Below, piece by piece: positions 1 through 5,603 of a stretch of DNA of 5,603 nt. The translations under genes and the position numbers were made by a program. Within the stretch, counting starts at the first letter, position 1; each line of letters starts with the position of its first letter. Location: NCBI GenBank assembly GCA_012267605.1, contig JAAXGF010000343.1:10317-15919 (forward strand), read 5' to 3'. A model generated the notes under the pieces. The model was not told the origin of the DNA. It saw nothing but the letters and a program-made list of their open reading frames with translations, and ran no database searches. This stretch comes from Alphaproteobacteria bacterium (GTDB lineage Bacteria > Pseudomonadota > Alphaproteobacteria > JAAXGF01).

Positions 1-1581
1 GACAAGCCGATCGGCCGAAGTGCGGGTGTCGCCCGACGCCTGCGTCACACCTGAAATATTTTGCGAGACTTCGCTGGTACCGACCGACGCCTGCTGGACG
101 CTGCGGCTGATTTCGGCAGTCGCGGTGCCTTGTTCCTCGACGGCGGCGGCAATTGTCGCGGAAATCTGACTGAGCTCGTCGATGGCTTTGCCGATTGTCT
201 CGATATCAGCGACCGTATCGGCCGTGACCTCCTGAACCGAGGATATTTGTGCGGCGATCTCTTCGGTGGCTTTTCCGGTCTGGCTCGCTAAGTTTTTCAC
301 CTCCGCCGCGACCACGGCAAATCCCTTGCCGGCATCGCCAGCCCGCGCCGCCTCGATGGTCGCGTTGAGCGCCAAAAGATTCGTTTGTTCGGCGATATCG
401 CTGATCAGGTTTACGACCTCGCCGATCTTTTGCGACGCCGTTACCAAGCCTTGCACAGTTTTGTTCGTGTTGTTGGCCTGGGTCACCGCATCGCGCGCCT
501 TTTGCGCCGATTCGCTGACCTGGCAGTTGATTTCGTTGATTGAGTTCGACAGTTCCTCGGTCGCTGCGGCGACGGTGTTGACGTTGGTCGAGGCTTCACC
601 CGACGCTCGTTCCACATTGGTCGCCTGCTCGGTGGTTTGTTCAGCGGTCGCGACCAGCGAATTCGCGGTGTCGTGAAGCTGTTCCGCTGACTTGGCCAAC
701 CCGTTTACAGTCACCGCGGCTTGCGATTCGAACGCCTTCGTCAACTCGTCGATGCGCCGCTCGCGCGTTTTCTTGATTTCGCGCGCTTGTCTCCTTTCCC
801 CAGCAACCTTTTCCGCCTCTTTGGCGTTATCCAAGAGGACCTGAATCGCCTTCCCAATATCACCGATCTCGTCACCCCGCTTACCGGTGGGAACGGACAC
901 TTCCAGATCTCCATCCGCGAGCCTTTTCATTAATTTGGCCATGGCAACAAGTGGTTTGGCGATCTCTCGGGAAAGAAGTAGCGTCGCCGCGACCCCAACC
1001 AGTATGCTAATGATGATCGCGCCAATTTGAACGGCGAAAATGGTATCGGATGTCGCGATGACTTCTTGCTGATAGTCAAAGCCCTCGGTGGCCGATAATT
1101 CGACCAGGGTATCAATCTTCGCCTCGATCGATCCCAAGTGTTCACCCTGGCGCTCATCCAACTCGCTCAAGGTGATCGACCCTGCCACGATTTCCTCAGA
1201 CAGTTCCTCCCACGATGTCTGCCAATTCTCAAGCAGTTCATAAACTTCGGCGACGACCGCTTGGCCGGCGTCACCCAGCATGCGTTCTTCGACGATTTCG
1301 ATATCCTCGAGTACCAGCTCCGCAAGTTCGTCGATAACTTCGATTTGCTCGTCCGCATCGACCGCGTCTCTGGCCGCCACGGTTTGGCTAATCGTACGGT
1401 TCATTTTGATGAAGTTGGACAAGGCGCTGCGCGCAAAGCTCGTCGACATCAGGGGGTAGTCGTACATTTCCGTCGCAAGGTCGCTGACCCGGTTGATGCT
1501 GACCAAGGCACTCAGACCGGCAATCACCGTCAATGCAATGAGAACCGCAAATCCTGTGAGAAGTTTGCTGGGAATATTCAT
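1..1581 (-). CDS. Methyl-accepting chemotaxis protein (C-terminus cut by window edge)
   Basis: Transmembrane chemoreceptor that would signal to the CheA/CheW array. 527 codons are visible from the ATG at 1581; no stop is reached, so the last few dozen residues lie outside the window. Order of parts: TM1 about residues 7-29 (LLTGFAVLIALTVIAGL); a very acidic, helical periplasmic sensor of about 150 residues (30-181), probably a four-helix bundle; TM2 about 182-204 (FAVQIGAIIISILVGV); HAMP about 205-257 with a DGDLEV stretch; a coiled-coil cytoplasmic region; and the hairpin tip near residue 398 (EQTNLLALNATIEAARAGDA), diagnostic for the family. A good ribosome site (AGGGG, 1591-1595) lies 9 nt before the ATG. 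The gene begins 37 nt after the cupredoxin stop with no visible terminator between, so co-transcription with the upstream redox genes is plausible. The ligand cannot be told from sequence. No heme-binding or PAS motif is visible. Confidence 0.96.
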   Translation of the reverse strand, partial: MNIPSKLLTGFAVLIALTVIAGLSALVSINRVSDLATEMYDYPLMSTSFARSALSNFIKMNRTISQTVAARDAVDADEQIEVIDELAELVLEDIEIVEERMLGDAGQAVVAEVYELLENWQTSWEELSEEIVAGSITLSELDERQGEHLGSIEAKIDTLVELSATEGFDYQQEVIATSDTIFAVQIGAIIISILVGVAATLLLSREIAKPLVAMAKLMKRLADGDLEVSVPTGKRGDEIGDIGKAIQVLLDNAKEAEKVAGERRQAREIKKTRERRIDELTKAFESQAAVTVNGLAKSAEQLHDTANSLVATAEQTTEQATNVERASGEASTNVNTVAAATEELSNSINEINCQVSESAQKARDAVTQANNTNKTVQGLVTASQKIGEVVNLISDIAEQTNLLALNATIEAARAGDAGKGFAVVAAEVKNLASQTGKATEEIAAQISSVQEVTADTVADIETIGKAIDELSQISATIAAAVEEQGTATAEISRSVQQASVGTSEVSQNISGVTQASGDTRTSADRLV

Positions 1582-1618
1582 GTTGTCGCACCCCTGCTGT
1601 CGAACGAGCCCCGCATGA

Positions 1619-1939
1619 TTATTGGACGGTGACCTTTAGCTTCATTTTTGGATGGATGGCGCAACGCACCTTCACTTTCCCGGCGTTATCAAACGTGATT
1701 GCGTCGGAGGCGCCGGGTTCCTGTTTTCCGAGGTTGAATTTCTGAACCTTGGACTTCGAGTAGATGTTGTGGGTGTACTCGTCGGCATTGGTGAAGGTGA
1801 TGGAGTCTCCAACCGCCAAGGAGATTTCCTTGATGTCGAATTGTTTTCCCTGTTGGGTAACGGTGAAGGTCTCCGCCTGTGCGGTGCCGGCAGCGAAGAG
1901 GAGGGTGGCCGCAATGGCCACCCCAGCGTTCGCACGCAT
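1619..1939 (-). CDS. Small periplasmic type-1 copper protein (amicyanin/plastocyanin-like cupredoxin)
   Basis: A 106-residue secreted blue-copper protein, probably a one-electron carrier in the periplasm. Residues 1-22 form a Sec signal peptide (hydrophobic AGVAIAATLLFAAG, then AQA before E23), leaving about 84 mature residues, essentially one cupredoxin domain. The expected copper ligands are present: His57 in EYTHNIY, then Cys93, His96 and Met99 in RCAIHPKM. The Cys-x2-His-x2-Met spacing is that of amicyanin; classical plastocyanins have a longer His-Met loop. The mature protein has no tryptophan and only two tyrosines (Y55, Y60). The ATG at 1939 is 5 nt past the stop of the di-heme peroxidase gene, and its ribosome site (AGGAG, 1948-1952, 8 nt spacing) lies in the last codons of that gene, so translation is probably coupled. 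This suggests the two proteins work together. The assignment to a cupredoxin is firm; the specific subfamily is inferred. Confidence 0.92.
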   Translation of the reverse strand: MRANAGVAIAATLLFAAGTAQAETFTVTQQGKQFDIKEISLAVGDSITFTNADEYTHNIYSKSKVQKFNLGKQEPGASDAITFDNAGKVKVRCAIHPKMKLKVTVQ

Positions 1940-1944
1940 ATCCT

Positions 1945-2994
1945 CTACTCCTGAACTTTAAGTTTGGTGACGACCATCGATTTGCCGTTCGGCAATACCG
2001 GCAGCGGGACAGGATCATCCCGGCTTGTCAGGGTCGCCAAGAAGAAGATCAGGTCGATCTTTTCCGCCTGCGTCAGGTTGAGCGGCTTCATATCGCTGGA
2101 CAGGCTCGGGCGCTTGACGCCATCTTCGTCATAGTGGTTGATGACCGCCAACAAATCCGCCAATGAACCGTCGTGCATGTACGGGCCGCGGAGCTCGACA
2201 TTGCGCAAGGTCGGGGTCTTGAAAGCGTGGGCCATGGCTTCGATCTCAGGCAATATGTCGCCGCGGCCATTGTCGTCGTCGGGCAACCCGATGTCGTGGA
2301 AGCTGTCGTCCGTGAAATTCCAGCCAGAATGGCAGGCGGTGCAATTGGCCTTGCCGTTGTAAAGATCAAAACCGCGCTTCGCCGCTTCGGAAATCGCTAG
2401 CTCGTCGCCGGCAATCCATGAATCGAACGGCGCTACGGCGGAAACTACGGTGCGCTCATACGTGGCAATGGCCTTCGCCAGATTCTCGATCGAAATTCCT
2501 TCGTTCGGGAAGGCGACATTGAACAGCGTGCGGTATTCGGGAATCGCTTGCAGCTCGGTGACCAGCTCGTCGAGGTCTTGGTTCATCTCGACATCCGCGG
2601 CGATCGGCCCCAGGGCTTGCTCTTCCAAACTCTCAAACCGGTCGTCCCACATCAAGAGCTCGGACCAGGCGAGGTTCAAGATGGTCGGCGTCTTGCGGCC
2701 CAGGCGAACCATCCCGTGGCCGAAGCCGGTGGGCAGACCATCACCCCAAGCGAAGCTCGGGTTATGGCAGGTACCGCAAGATATGTGGTTGGCACCCGAC
2801 AGCCGCGGGTCAAAGAACAGCGTCTCGCCCAGCTTCGCCTTTTCTACCGTGTAGGGATTGTCGGCGGGATGCGGAACGGAACTCGGACGCACATACTCGG
2901 CCTTCCACTCGTCGCGCGATTTCTCCGCAGCGGAAACGGGCGAAAAGGATGCGGCGATCGCCGTCACGGCGACGCCCAGGATCAATTTTTTCAT
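1945..2994 (-). CDS. Di-heme cytochrome c peroxidase / MauG-family protein
   Basis: Periplasmic c-type di-heme enzyme, 349 residues from the ATG at 2994. Residues 1 to about 23 are a signal peptide (MKKLILGVAVTAIAASFSPV, then SAA). Heme motifs are C73-G-T-C-H77 and C218-T-A-C-H222. Residues known to matter in bacterial cytochrome c peroxidase occur at the same spacing from the first heme histidine as I recall for the Pseudomonas enzyme: His93 (+16), Trp116 (+39, in MWDDR), Gln126 (+49, in EEQALGPI) and Glu136 (+59, in DVEM). The C-terminal domain has KTPTLRNVELRGPYMHDGS, then NHY at Y288, where MauG-type proteins carry an axial tyrosine and true peroxidases a methionine. A TTG two codons upstream (3000) is open, but the AGGGG ribosome site is only 3 nt from it and 9 nt from the ATG, so the ATG is preferred. 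The likely role is reduction of peroxide or oxidation of a partner, with the coupled cupredoxin as redox partner. The substrate is not known. Confidence 0.93.
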   Translation of the reverse strand: MKKLILGVAVTAIAASFSPVSAAEKSRDEWKAEYVRPSSVPHPADNPYTVEKAKLGETLFFDPRLSGANHISCGTCHNPSFAWGDGLPTGFGHGMVRLGRKTPTILNLAWSELLMWDDRFESLEEQALGPIAADVEMNQDLDELVTELQAIPEYRTLFNVAFPNEGISIENLAKAIATYERTVVSAVAPFDSWIAGDELAISEAAKRGFDLYNGKANCTACHSGWNFTDDSFHDIGLPDDDNGRGDILPEIEAMAHAFKTPTLRNVELRGPYMHDGSLADLLAVINHYDEDGVKRPSLSSDMKPLNLTQAEKIDLIFFLATLTSRDDPVPLPVLPNGKSMVVTKLKVQE

Positions 2995-3003
2995 CTTCAA
3001 AAT

Positions 3004-3008
3004 CCCCT
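3004..3008 (-). promoter_or_regulatory. Ribosome binding site that decides the peroxidase start
   Basis: AGGGG on the minus strand. It ends 9 nt before the ATG at 2994 and only 3 nt before the in-frame TTG at 3000, so the ATG is the better start. The chemoreceptor gene uses the same AGGGG with the same 9 nt spacing. Confidence 0.7.
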
Positions 3009-3010
3009 AC

Positions 3011-3022
3011 TAATATAGGCGG
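3011..3022. repeat. Direct repeat copy 1 (CCGCCTATATTA on the minus strand)
   Basis: The plus-strand 12-mer TAATATAGGCGG matches copy 2 at 3107-3118 in 11 of 12 positions, in the same orientation, 96 nt apart. This copy lies just upstream of the peroxidase ribosome site, within the likely leader or promoter. It may be an operator half of a regulator or chance similarity. Confidence 0.45.
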
Positions 3023-3106
3023 ACGCGAGGTCAGCCTGGGATGGTCGAATTGTTCCCCATCGTTCAACCAACCCTCCGCTGGTGAGCGGATCCCCGATCG
3101 GAGACG

Positions 3107-3118
3107 TAAAATAGGCGG
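3107..3118. repeat. Direct repeat copy 2 (CCGCCTATTTTA on the minus strand)
   Basis: The plus-strand 12-mer TAAAATAGGCGG differs by one base from copy 1 at 3011-3022. It lies about 115 nt upstream of the peroxidase ATG. Between the copies are a 6-bp hairpin (TCCGCT/AGCGGA, 3075-3090) and a short palindrome CCGATCGG (3094-3101). Confidence 0.45.
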
Positions 3119-3263
3119 TGATGGCAAACGGATGGGATACTCCATAAGATTCGTTTCCAAATCGTGAATGGAGAAGCAATTACCGAAAGAGTGAACAAGC
3201 AGTACTTGAAGTTAAAATAATTCTAAACTGTTAAATAGTAGGCTTATATAACTGCATCGTCTT

Positions 3264-3289
3264 GTTAGTATTGAGGGTAAATACCTAAC
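3264..3289. repeat. Imperfect inverted repeat in the AT-rich block
   Basis: GTTAG-TATT (3264-3272) pairs with AATA-C-CTAAC (3280-3289): nine base pairs with one bulged C at 3284 and a 7-nt loop (GAGGGTA). No T run follows on either strand, so it is not a typical terminator. It could be a regulator's operator or an RNA hairpin; the role is unknown. Confidence 0.4.
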
Positions 3290-3513
3290 TCTGATAGATT
3301 AATCTTCTGGAGGAAGCAACCCGGCTACTGACCGCGGCGGGATAGGATATGCTCCTTAATGCTTAGTTATATGATGACAACTTAGCACTGGGTTGCCACA
3401 TGGCTGCGATTACGATTCCGGTCCGCGAATGGATGGGTTCGCGCACCTACCCATAAATATGTTGTTCTTGTTCGTAGTCTTGGCCACTAGGCCCGCCGAG
3501 CCGGGCAATCGTG

Positions 3514-3542
3514 TCGACAGGAGCAATACCGATATGTATGAT
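3514..3542 (+). promoter_or_regulatory. Predicted sigma70-type promoter of the zur-znuCB operon
   Basis: The -35 element TCGACA (3514-3519) matches TTGACA in five of six positions. The -10 element TATGAT (3537-3542) matches TATAAT in five of six. The spacer is the optimal 17 nt. Transcription would start near 3549, giving a leader of about 46 nt before the zur ATG. This is the best promoter match I found in the intergenic region. Confidence 0.6.
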
Positions 3543-3550
3543 ATAACGTA
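3534..3550. promoter_or_regulatory. Candidate Zur operator overlapping the zur -10
   Basis: The sequence ATGTATGATATAACGTA resembles the known Zur box pattern ATGTTATA-W-TATAACAT. The right half TATAACGT (3542-3549) matches in seven of eight positions. The left half ATGT-ATG fits only if one base is missing. It covers the -10 and the predicted transcription start, where a zinc-bound repressor would block initiation. The indel makes it a weak match, so this is an inference from position plus partial similarity. Confidence 0.4.
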
Positions 3551-3595
3551 AATTCCCGTTCGACAGGCCGAGGTGAAACACGCTCGGGCGTCTTA

Positions 3596-4111
3596 ATGAC
3601 ACAATTCACACCTTTTCCATCCGCCTCCCACGATCACACGAGCTGTGTCGCCGATGCCGTGGCGACAGCCGCGTCATTGTGCGAACGGCGAGGCGCCCGC
3701 TTGACTGCGGTGCGTCGGCGCGTGCTGGAACTGGTTTGGGGTAGCCACGAGCCGGTTGGCGCGTACGAAATTCTGGAGATTCTGCAAAAGGACGGGCGTT
3801 CGGTGGCGCCACCCACCGTATACCGGGCACTCGATTTCCTTCTCGCTCATGGACTGATACACCGTATCGAATCGATGAACGCGTTTGTTGGCTGTGCCCA
3901 CCCGGACGAACCTCACGGCGGGCAATTCCTGATTTGCCGTGATTGCGGTACCGCTGCCGAACTGGACGACCAGTCGATCGCCGAGGCCGTCGCCCATGGC
4001 GCGGAGGCGCTCGGATTCGAAGTTCAGGATCAAACTGTCGAGGTTTCCGGCTTGTGCCCAAGCTGCCGAGAGCGGCAGGGAGACAACCGTGACGCCAATC
4101 CTAGGGCGTGA
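3596..4111 (+). CDS. zur: Zinc uptake regulator Zur (Fur family)
   Basis: A 171-residue Fur-family repressor that binds DNA when loaded with zinc and shuts off zinc import; cytoplasmic. The winged-helix part spans about residues 25-95, with the recognition helix in PPTVYRALDFLLAHGLIHRI (72-91). Metal residues fit the E. coli Zur pattern as I recall it: regulatory site His89, Cys100, His107 and Glu122 (E. coli H77, C88, H96, E111), and structural site Cys114/Cys117 (CRDC) with Cys154/Cys157 (CPSC). The NAFVGCAHPDEPH stretch is typical of Zur rather than Fur. The extra N-terminal SHDHTSC may also touch metal. The ATG at 3596 has only a weak ribosome site; an in-frame GTG at 3659 is possible but would leave little before the conserved domain. 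It is the first gene of the operon, and znuC begins inside its 3' end, so it probably senses zinc for this transporter and itself. Confidence 0.95.
   Translation: MTQFTPFPSASHDHTSCVADAVATAASLCERRGARLTAVRRRVLELVWGSHEPVGAYEILEILQKDGRSVAPPTVYRALDFLLAHGLIHRIESMNAFVGCAHPDEPHGGQFLICRDCGTAAELDDQSIAEAVAHGAEALGFEVQDQTVEVSGLCPSCRERQGDNRDANPRA
4077..4082 (+). promoter_or_regulatory. Ribosome binding site fixing the GTG start of znuC
   Basis: AGGGAG inside the end of zur lies 6 nt before the GTG at 4089. No ATG lies in the right frame nearby, so this site decides the start and implies that znuC is translated from the zur message. Confidence 0.7.
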
Positions 4112-4877
4112 TGCGTCGGTCCTAGCGGAGGTCGCCGGACTTTCACTTCGCCTCGGACCCAGAGAAATCCTTGATCGTGTCGACCTCACCGTTCGCGCCG
4201 GCGAGATTGTCAGCCTCATCGGACCGAACGGTGGCGGGAAAACCAGTCTTTTGCGTGTCCTGCTTGGCCTCGTCAAGGCCGATTCCGGCCGCATAAGTCT
4301 GCGCCCGGGCATCCGACTCGGCTACATGCCGCAACGCCTTTACATTGATGAGGTCTTGCCACTGACGGTTGCACGGTTTCTCGAACTGGGCAATGGAAAC
4401 CGTGGCGATAGGGCGACCGCCTTGGCCGAAGTGGGGGCCGACGAAATACTGGACAGCCCGATACAGGCTGTTTCCGGCGGCGAGATGCAGCGGGTGCTGT
4501 TGGCGCGGGCACTCATTCGGTCTCCAGACCTGCTGGTATTGGACGAACCGGCCCAAGGTGTCGACGTAGGCGGGCAGTCGGATATGTTCGCCCTCTTGAG
4601 TCGTATCCGCGATCGTCGAGGATGCGGGATTTTGTTGGTTTCCCACGATCTTCATTTGGTCATGACGGCTACGGACAAGGTGGTGTGCCTCAACCGCCAC
4701 GTTTGTTGCACCGGCCAGCCGGAATCGGTAAGCCAGCATCCAGAGTATATTGCCCTGTTCGGCGCTGCGGCTAGCCGGAGATTCGCGATCTATAGCCACA
4801 ACCACGACCATGGTCACGACGCCAAGGGGGCCGTTGTGTCGACCGATGGCCATTCTCGGACCGGAAACGATGGATGA
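4089..4877 (+). CDS. znuC: Zinc ABC transporter ATP-binding protein ZnuC
   Basis: A 262-residue ATPase that powers zinc import through ZnuB at the inner face of the cytoplasmic membrane. All ABC motifs are present: Walker A GPNGGGKT (45-52), Q-loop Gln82 in MPQRLYIDE, signature VSGGEMQR (128-135), Walker B LLVLDEP (148-154), a D-loop GVDV, and the switch His186 in VSHDLH. The tail carries a histidine-rich HNHDHGHD (237-244), common in ZnuC and possibly zinc-binding. The frame stays open well upstream into zur, but the GTG at 4089 with AGGGAG 6 nt away gives the expected length and N-terminus. It overlaps the zur end by 23 bp and the znuB start by 8 bp, so the three genes are one translationally coupled operon. 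Zinc rather than manganese is inferred from Zur and the ZnuB sequence. Confidence 0.95.
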   Translation: MTPILGRDASVLAEVAGLSLRLGPREILDRVDLTVRAGEIVSLIGPNGGGKTSLLRVLLGLVKADSGRISLRPGIRLGYMPQRLYIDEVLPLTVARFLELGNGNRGDRATALAEVGADEILDSPIQAVSGGEMQRVLLARALIRSPDLLVLDEPAQGVDVGGQSDMFALLSRIRDRRGCGILLVSHDLHLVMTATDKVVCLNRHVCCTGQPESVSQHPEYIALFGAAASRRFAIYSHNHDHGHDAKGAVVSTDGHSRTGNDG

Positions 4878-5603
4878 TTTCCTAATTCGGGCGGCGATTG
4901 CCGGGATTGGCGTCGCGCTGGTGGCAGGTCCCCTCGGGTCGTTCGTCGTTTGGCGTCGCATGGCCTATTTCGGCGATACCCTAGCCCACTCGGCCTTACT
5001 CGGCGTCGTCTTGGGATTTCTCCTCGGCATTGATTTGAACCTGGGCGTGATCGCCGTATGCGTTTGCGTTGCCGCCCTGCTCTTGGCCTTGCAGCGTCAG
5101 CGGCGCTTGGCCGGAGATACCCTACTCGGGATCCTGTCCCACAGCACGCTTTCACTCGGATTGGTGGCGCTGGCGTTTATGGACAGCGTGCGGCTTGACC
5201 TCATGGGGTATCTCTTCGGCGATCTCCTCGCCGTCACCAAGGGAGACATTGCCTGGGTTTGGGGTGGCGGCCTCGCCGCACTTGCAGTATTGGCGTTCAT
5301 TTGGCGATCGTTGCTCGCCATCACCGTTCACGACGAGCTGGCACGGGTCGAAGGAGTGAACGCAGCCTATGTTCGCCTGACCTTCGTATTGTTGATCGCC
5401 GTCGTCATCGCCGTGGCCATGAAAGTGATCGGCATCCTGCTGATCACAGCGCTTTTAATTATTCCCGCGGCGACAGCACGCCGGTTCGCCAGCACACCGG
5501 AGCAAATGGCCATCGTCGCTGCCGGATTCGGCGCCCTTGCCGTCTGCGCGGGCTTGATCGGGTCTATGCAATGGGATACCCCGTCCGGACCATCGGTCGT
5601 GGT
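4870..5603 (+). CDS. znuB: Zinc ABC transporter permease ZnuB (C-terminus cut by window edge)
   Basis: Integral membrane permease of the ABC-3 family that forms the zinc channel with ZnuC. 244 complete codons are visible plus two bases; no stop is reached and about 20 residues are probably missing. Several hydrophobic helices alternate with short loops. Family landmarks are WRRMAYFGDTLAHSALLG (residues 28-45), GDTLLGILSHSTLSLG (82-97), the LLITALLIIPAATARRFA segment (190-207) and the end motif WDTPSGPSVV (235-244). I chose the ATG at 4870, giving MDDFLIRA, because family members typically begin this way and it overlaps the znuC stop (ATGGATGA). An in-frame ATG at 4846 would add eight residues and has no better ribosome site. 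The periplasmic partner ZnuA is not in the window. Confidence 0.95.
   Translation, partial: MDDFLIRAAIAGIGVALVAGPLGSFVVWRRMAYFGDTLAHSALLGVVLGFLLGIDLNLGVIAVCVCVAALLLALQRQRRLAGDTLLGILSHSTLSLGLVALAFMDSVRLDLMGYLFGDLLAVTKGDIAWVWGGGLAALAVLAFIWRSLLAITVHDELARVEGVNAAYVRLTFVLLIAVVIAVAMKVIGILLITALLIIPAATARRFASTPEQMAIVAAGFGALAVCAGLIGSMQWDTPSGPSVV

Larger units (their letters stand above)
2995..3595. other. Divergent intergenic region of about 600 bp
   Basis: No credible protein gene is seen here on either strand. The open frames are short and resemble no family I know. The centre is much more AT-rich than the genes around it: 3181-3300 has 38 G/C in 120 bases, about 32 percent. It must contain the control regions for both the leftward peroxidase group and the rightward zinc operon. 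The zur side holds a clear promoter. On the peroxidase side I could not find a convincing -35/-10 pair, but there is a 12-bp direct repeat near the gene and an imperfect inverted repeat further upstream. A small regulatory RNA cannot be ruled out, but no rho-independent terminator (hairpin followed by a T run) was found to support one. Confidence 0.7.

Noticed and set aside
61..676. Plus-strand open frames of 76 and 136 residues
   Set aside because: They lie opposite the chemoreceptor gene, whose minus-strand translation has unmistakable family motifs; they are antisense shadows.
2995..3000. TTG start two codons upstream for the peroxidase
   Set aside because: The ribosome site is only 3 nt from the TTG but 9 nt from the ATG at 2994, which also begins a normal signal peptide.
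2548..3018. Plus-strand open frame of 156 residues
   Set aside because: Antisense to the di-heme peroxidase, with no recognisable motif; a GC-rich shadow frame.
3220..3225. TAGAAT on the minus strand as a -10 for the peroxidase operon
   Set aside because: No acceptable -35 lies 16-18 nt upstream; other -10-like sequences (TATTTT, TATATT) have the same problem.
3433..3454. Hairpin ATGGGT/ACCCAT with a 10-nt loop, considered as a terminator
   Set aside because: The stem is short and is followed by AAATATG, not a T run on either strand, so a rho-independent terminator is not supported.
3400..3456. 18-codon open frame starting ATGGCTGCGATT in the intergenic region
   Set aside because: Only a weak ribosome site (CTGGG) and no other support; short frames of this size occur by chance.
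3674..4312. Minus-strand open frame of 212 residues
   Set aside because: Antisense to zur and the znuC start; arginine/serine/proline-rich as expected for a shadow frame.
4143..4961. Minus-strand open frame of 272 residues
   Set aside because: Long, but antisense to znuC/znuB, which carry complete ABC motifs; its translation resembles no family.

Overview
The window looks like a chromosomal segment of an alphaproteobacterium, probably of the Rhodospirillales type. I infer this from GC-rich coding sequence, the chemoreceptor style, and a ZnuB N-terminus (MDDFLIRA, then WRRMAYFGDTLAHS) of the kind seen in that group. No database search was possible, so the lineage is a guess. No mobile element, CRISPR array, rRNA or tRNA is visible.

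Two divergent gene groups flank an intergenic region of about 600 bp (2995-3595). Leftward, on the minus strand, are three closely packed genes: a periplasmic di-heme cytochrome c peroxidase/MauG-family protein (2994-1945), a small secreted type-1 copper protein (1939-1619; 5 nt gap), and a methyl-accepting chemotaxis protein (1581 to the left edge; 37 nt gap, C-terminus cut off). Rightward, on the plus strand, are the zinc regulator Zur (3596-4111), the zinc transporter ATPase ZnuC (GTG start at 4089, overlapping zur by 23 bp) and the permease ZnuB (4870 to the right edge, overlapping znuC by 8 bp, last ~20 residues cut off). The zinc-binding protein ZnuA is not in the window.

The right half is a standard zinc-uptake operon. 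Zur with zinc bound should repress import, and ZnuC powers ZnuB to bring zinc in. A good sigma70-type promoter (TCGACA, 17 nt, TATGAT) lies just upstream of zur, and its -10 is overlapped by a degenerate Zur-box-like sequence, which suggests autoregulation.

The left half is less standard. The di-heme enzyme keeps the CCP-type residues around its N-terminal heme, but appears to have a MauG-type tyrosine rather than methionine where the C-terminal heme's axial ligand is expected. Its coupled partner is a minimal amicyanin-type cupredoxin with no tryptophan. I infer a periplasmic redox pair, with the copper protein delivering or accepting electrons, possibly linked by co-transcription to the chemoreceptor. 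The upstream region of this group holds an AT-rich block, a 12-bp direct repeat and an imperfect inverted repeat of unknown role.
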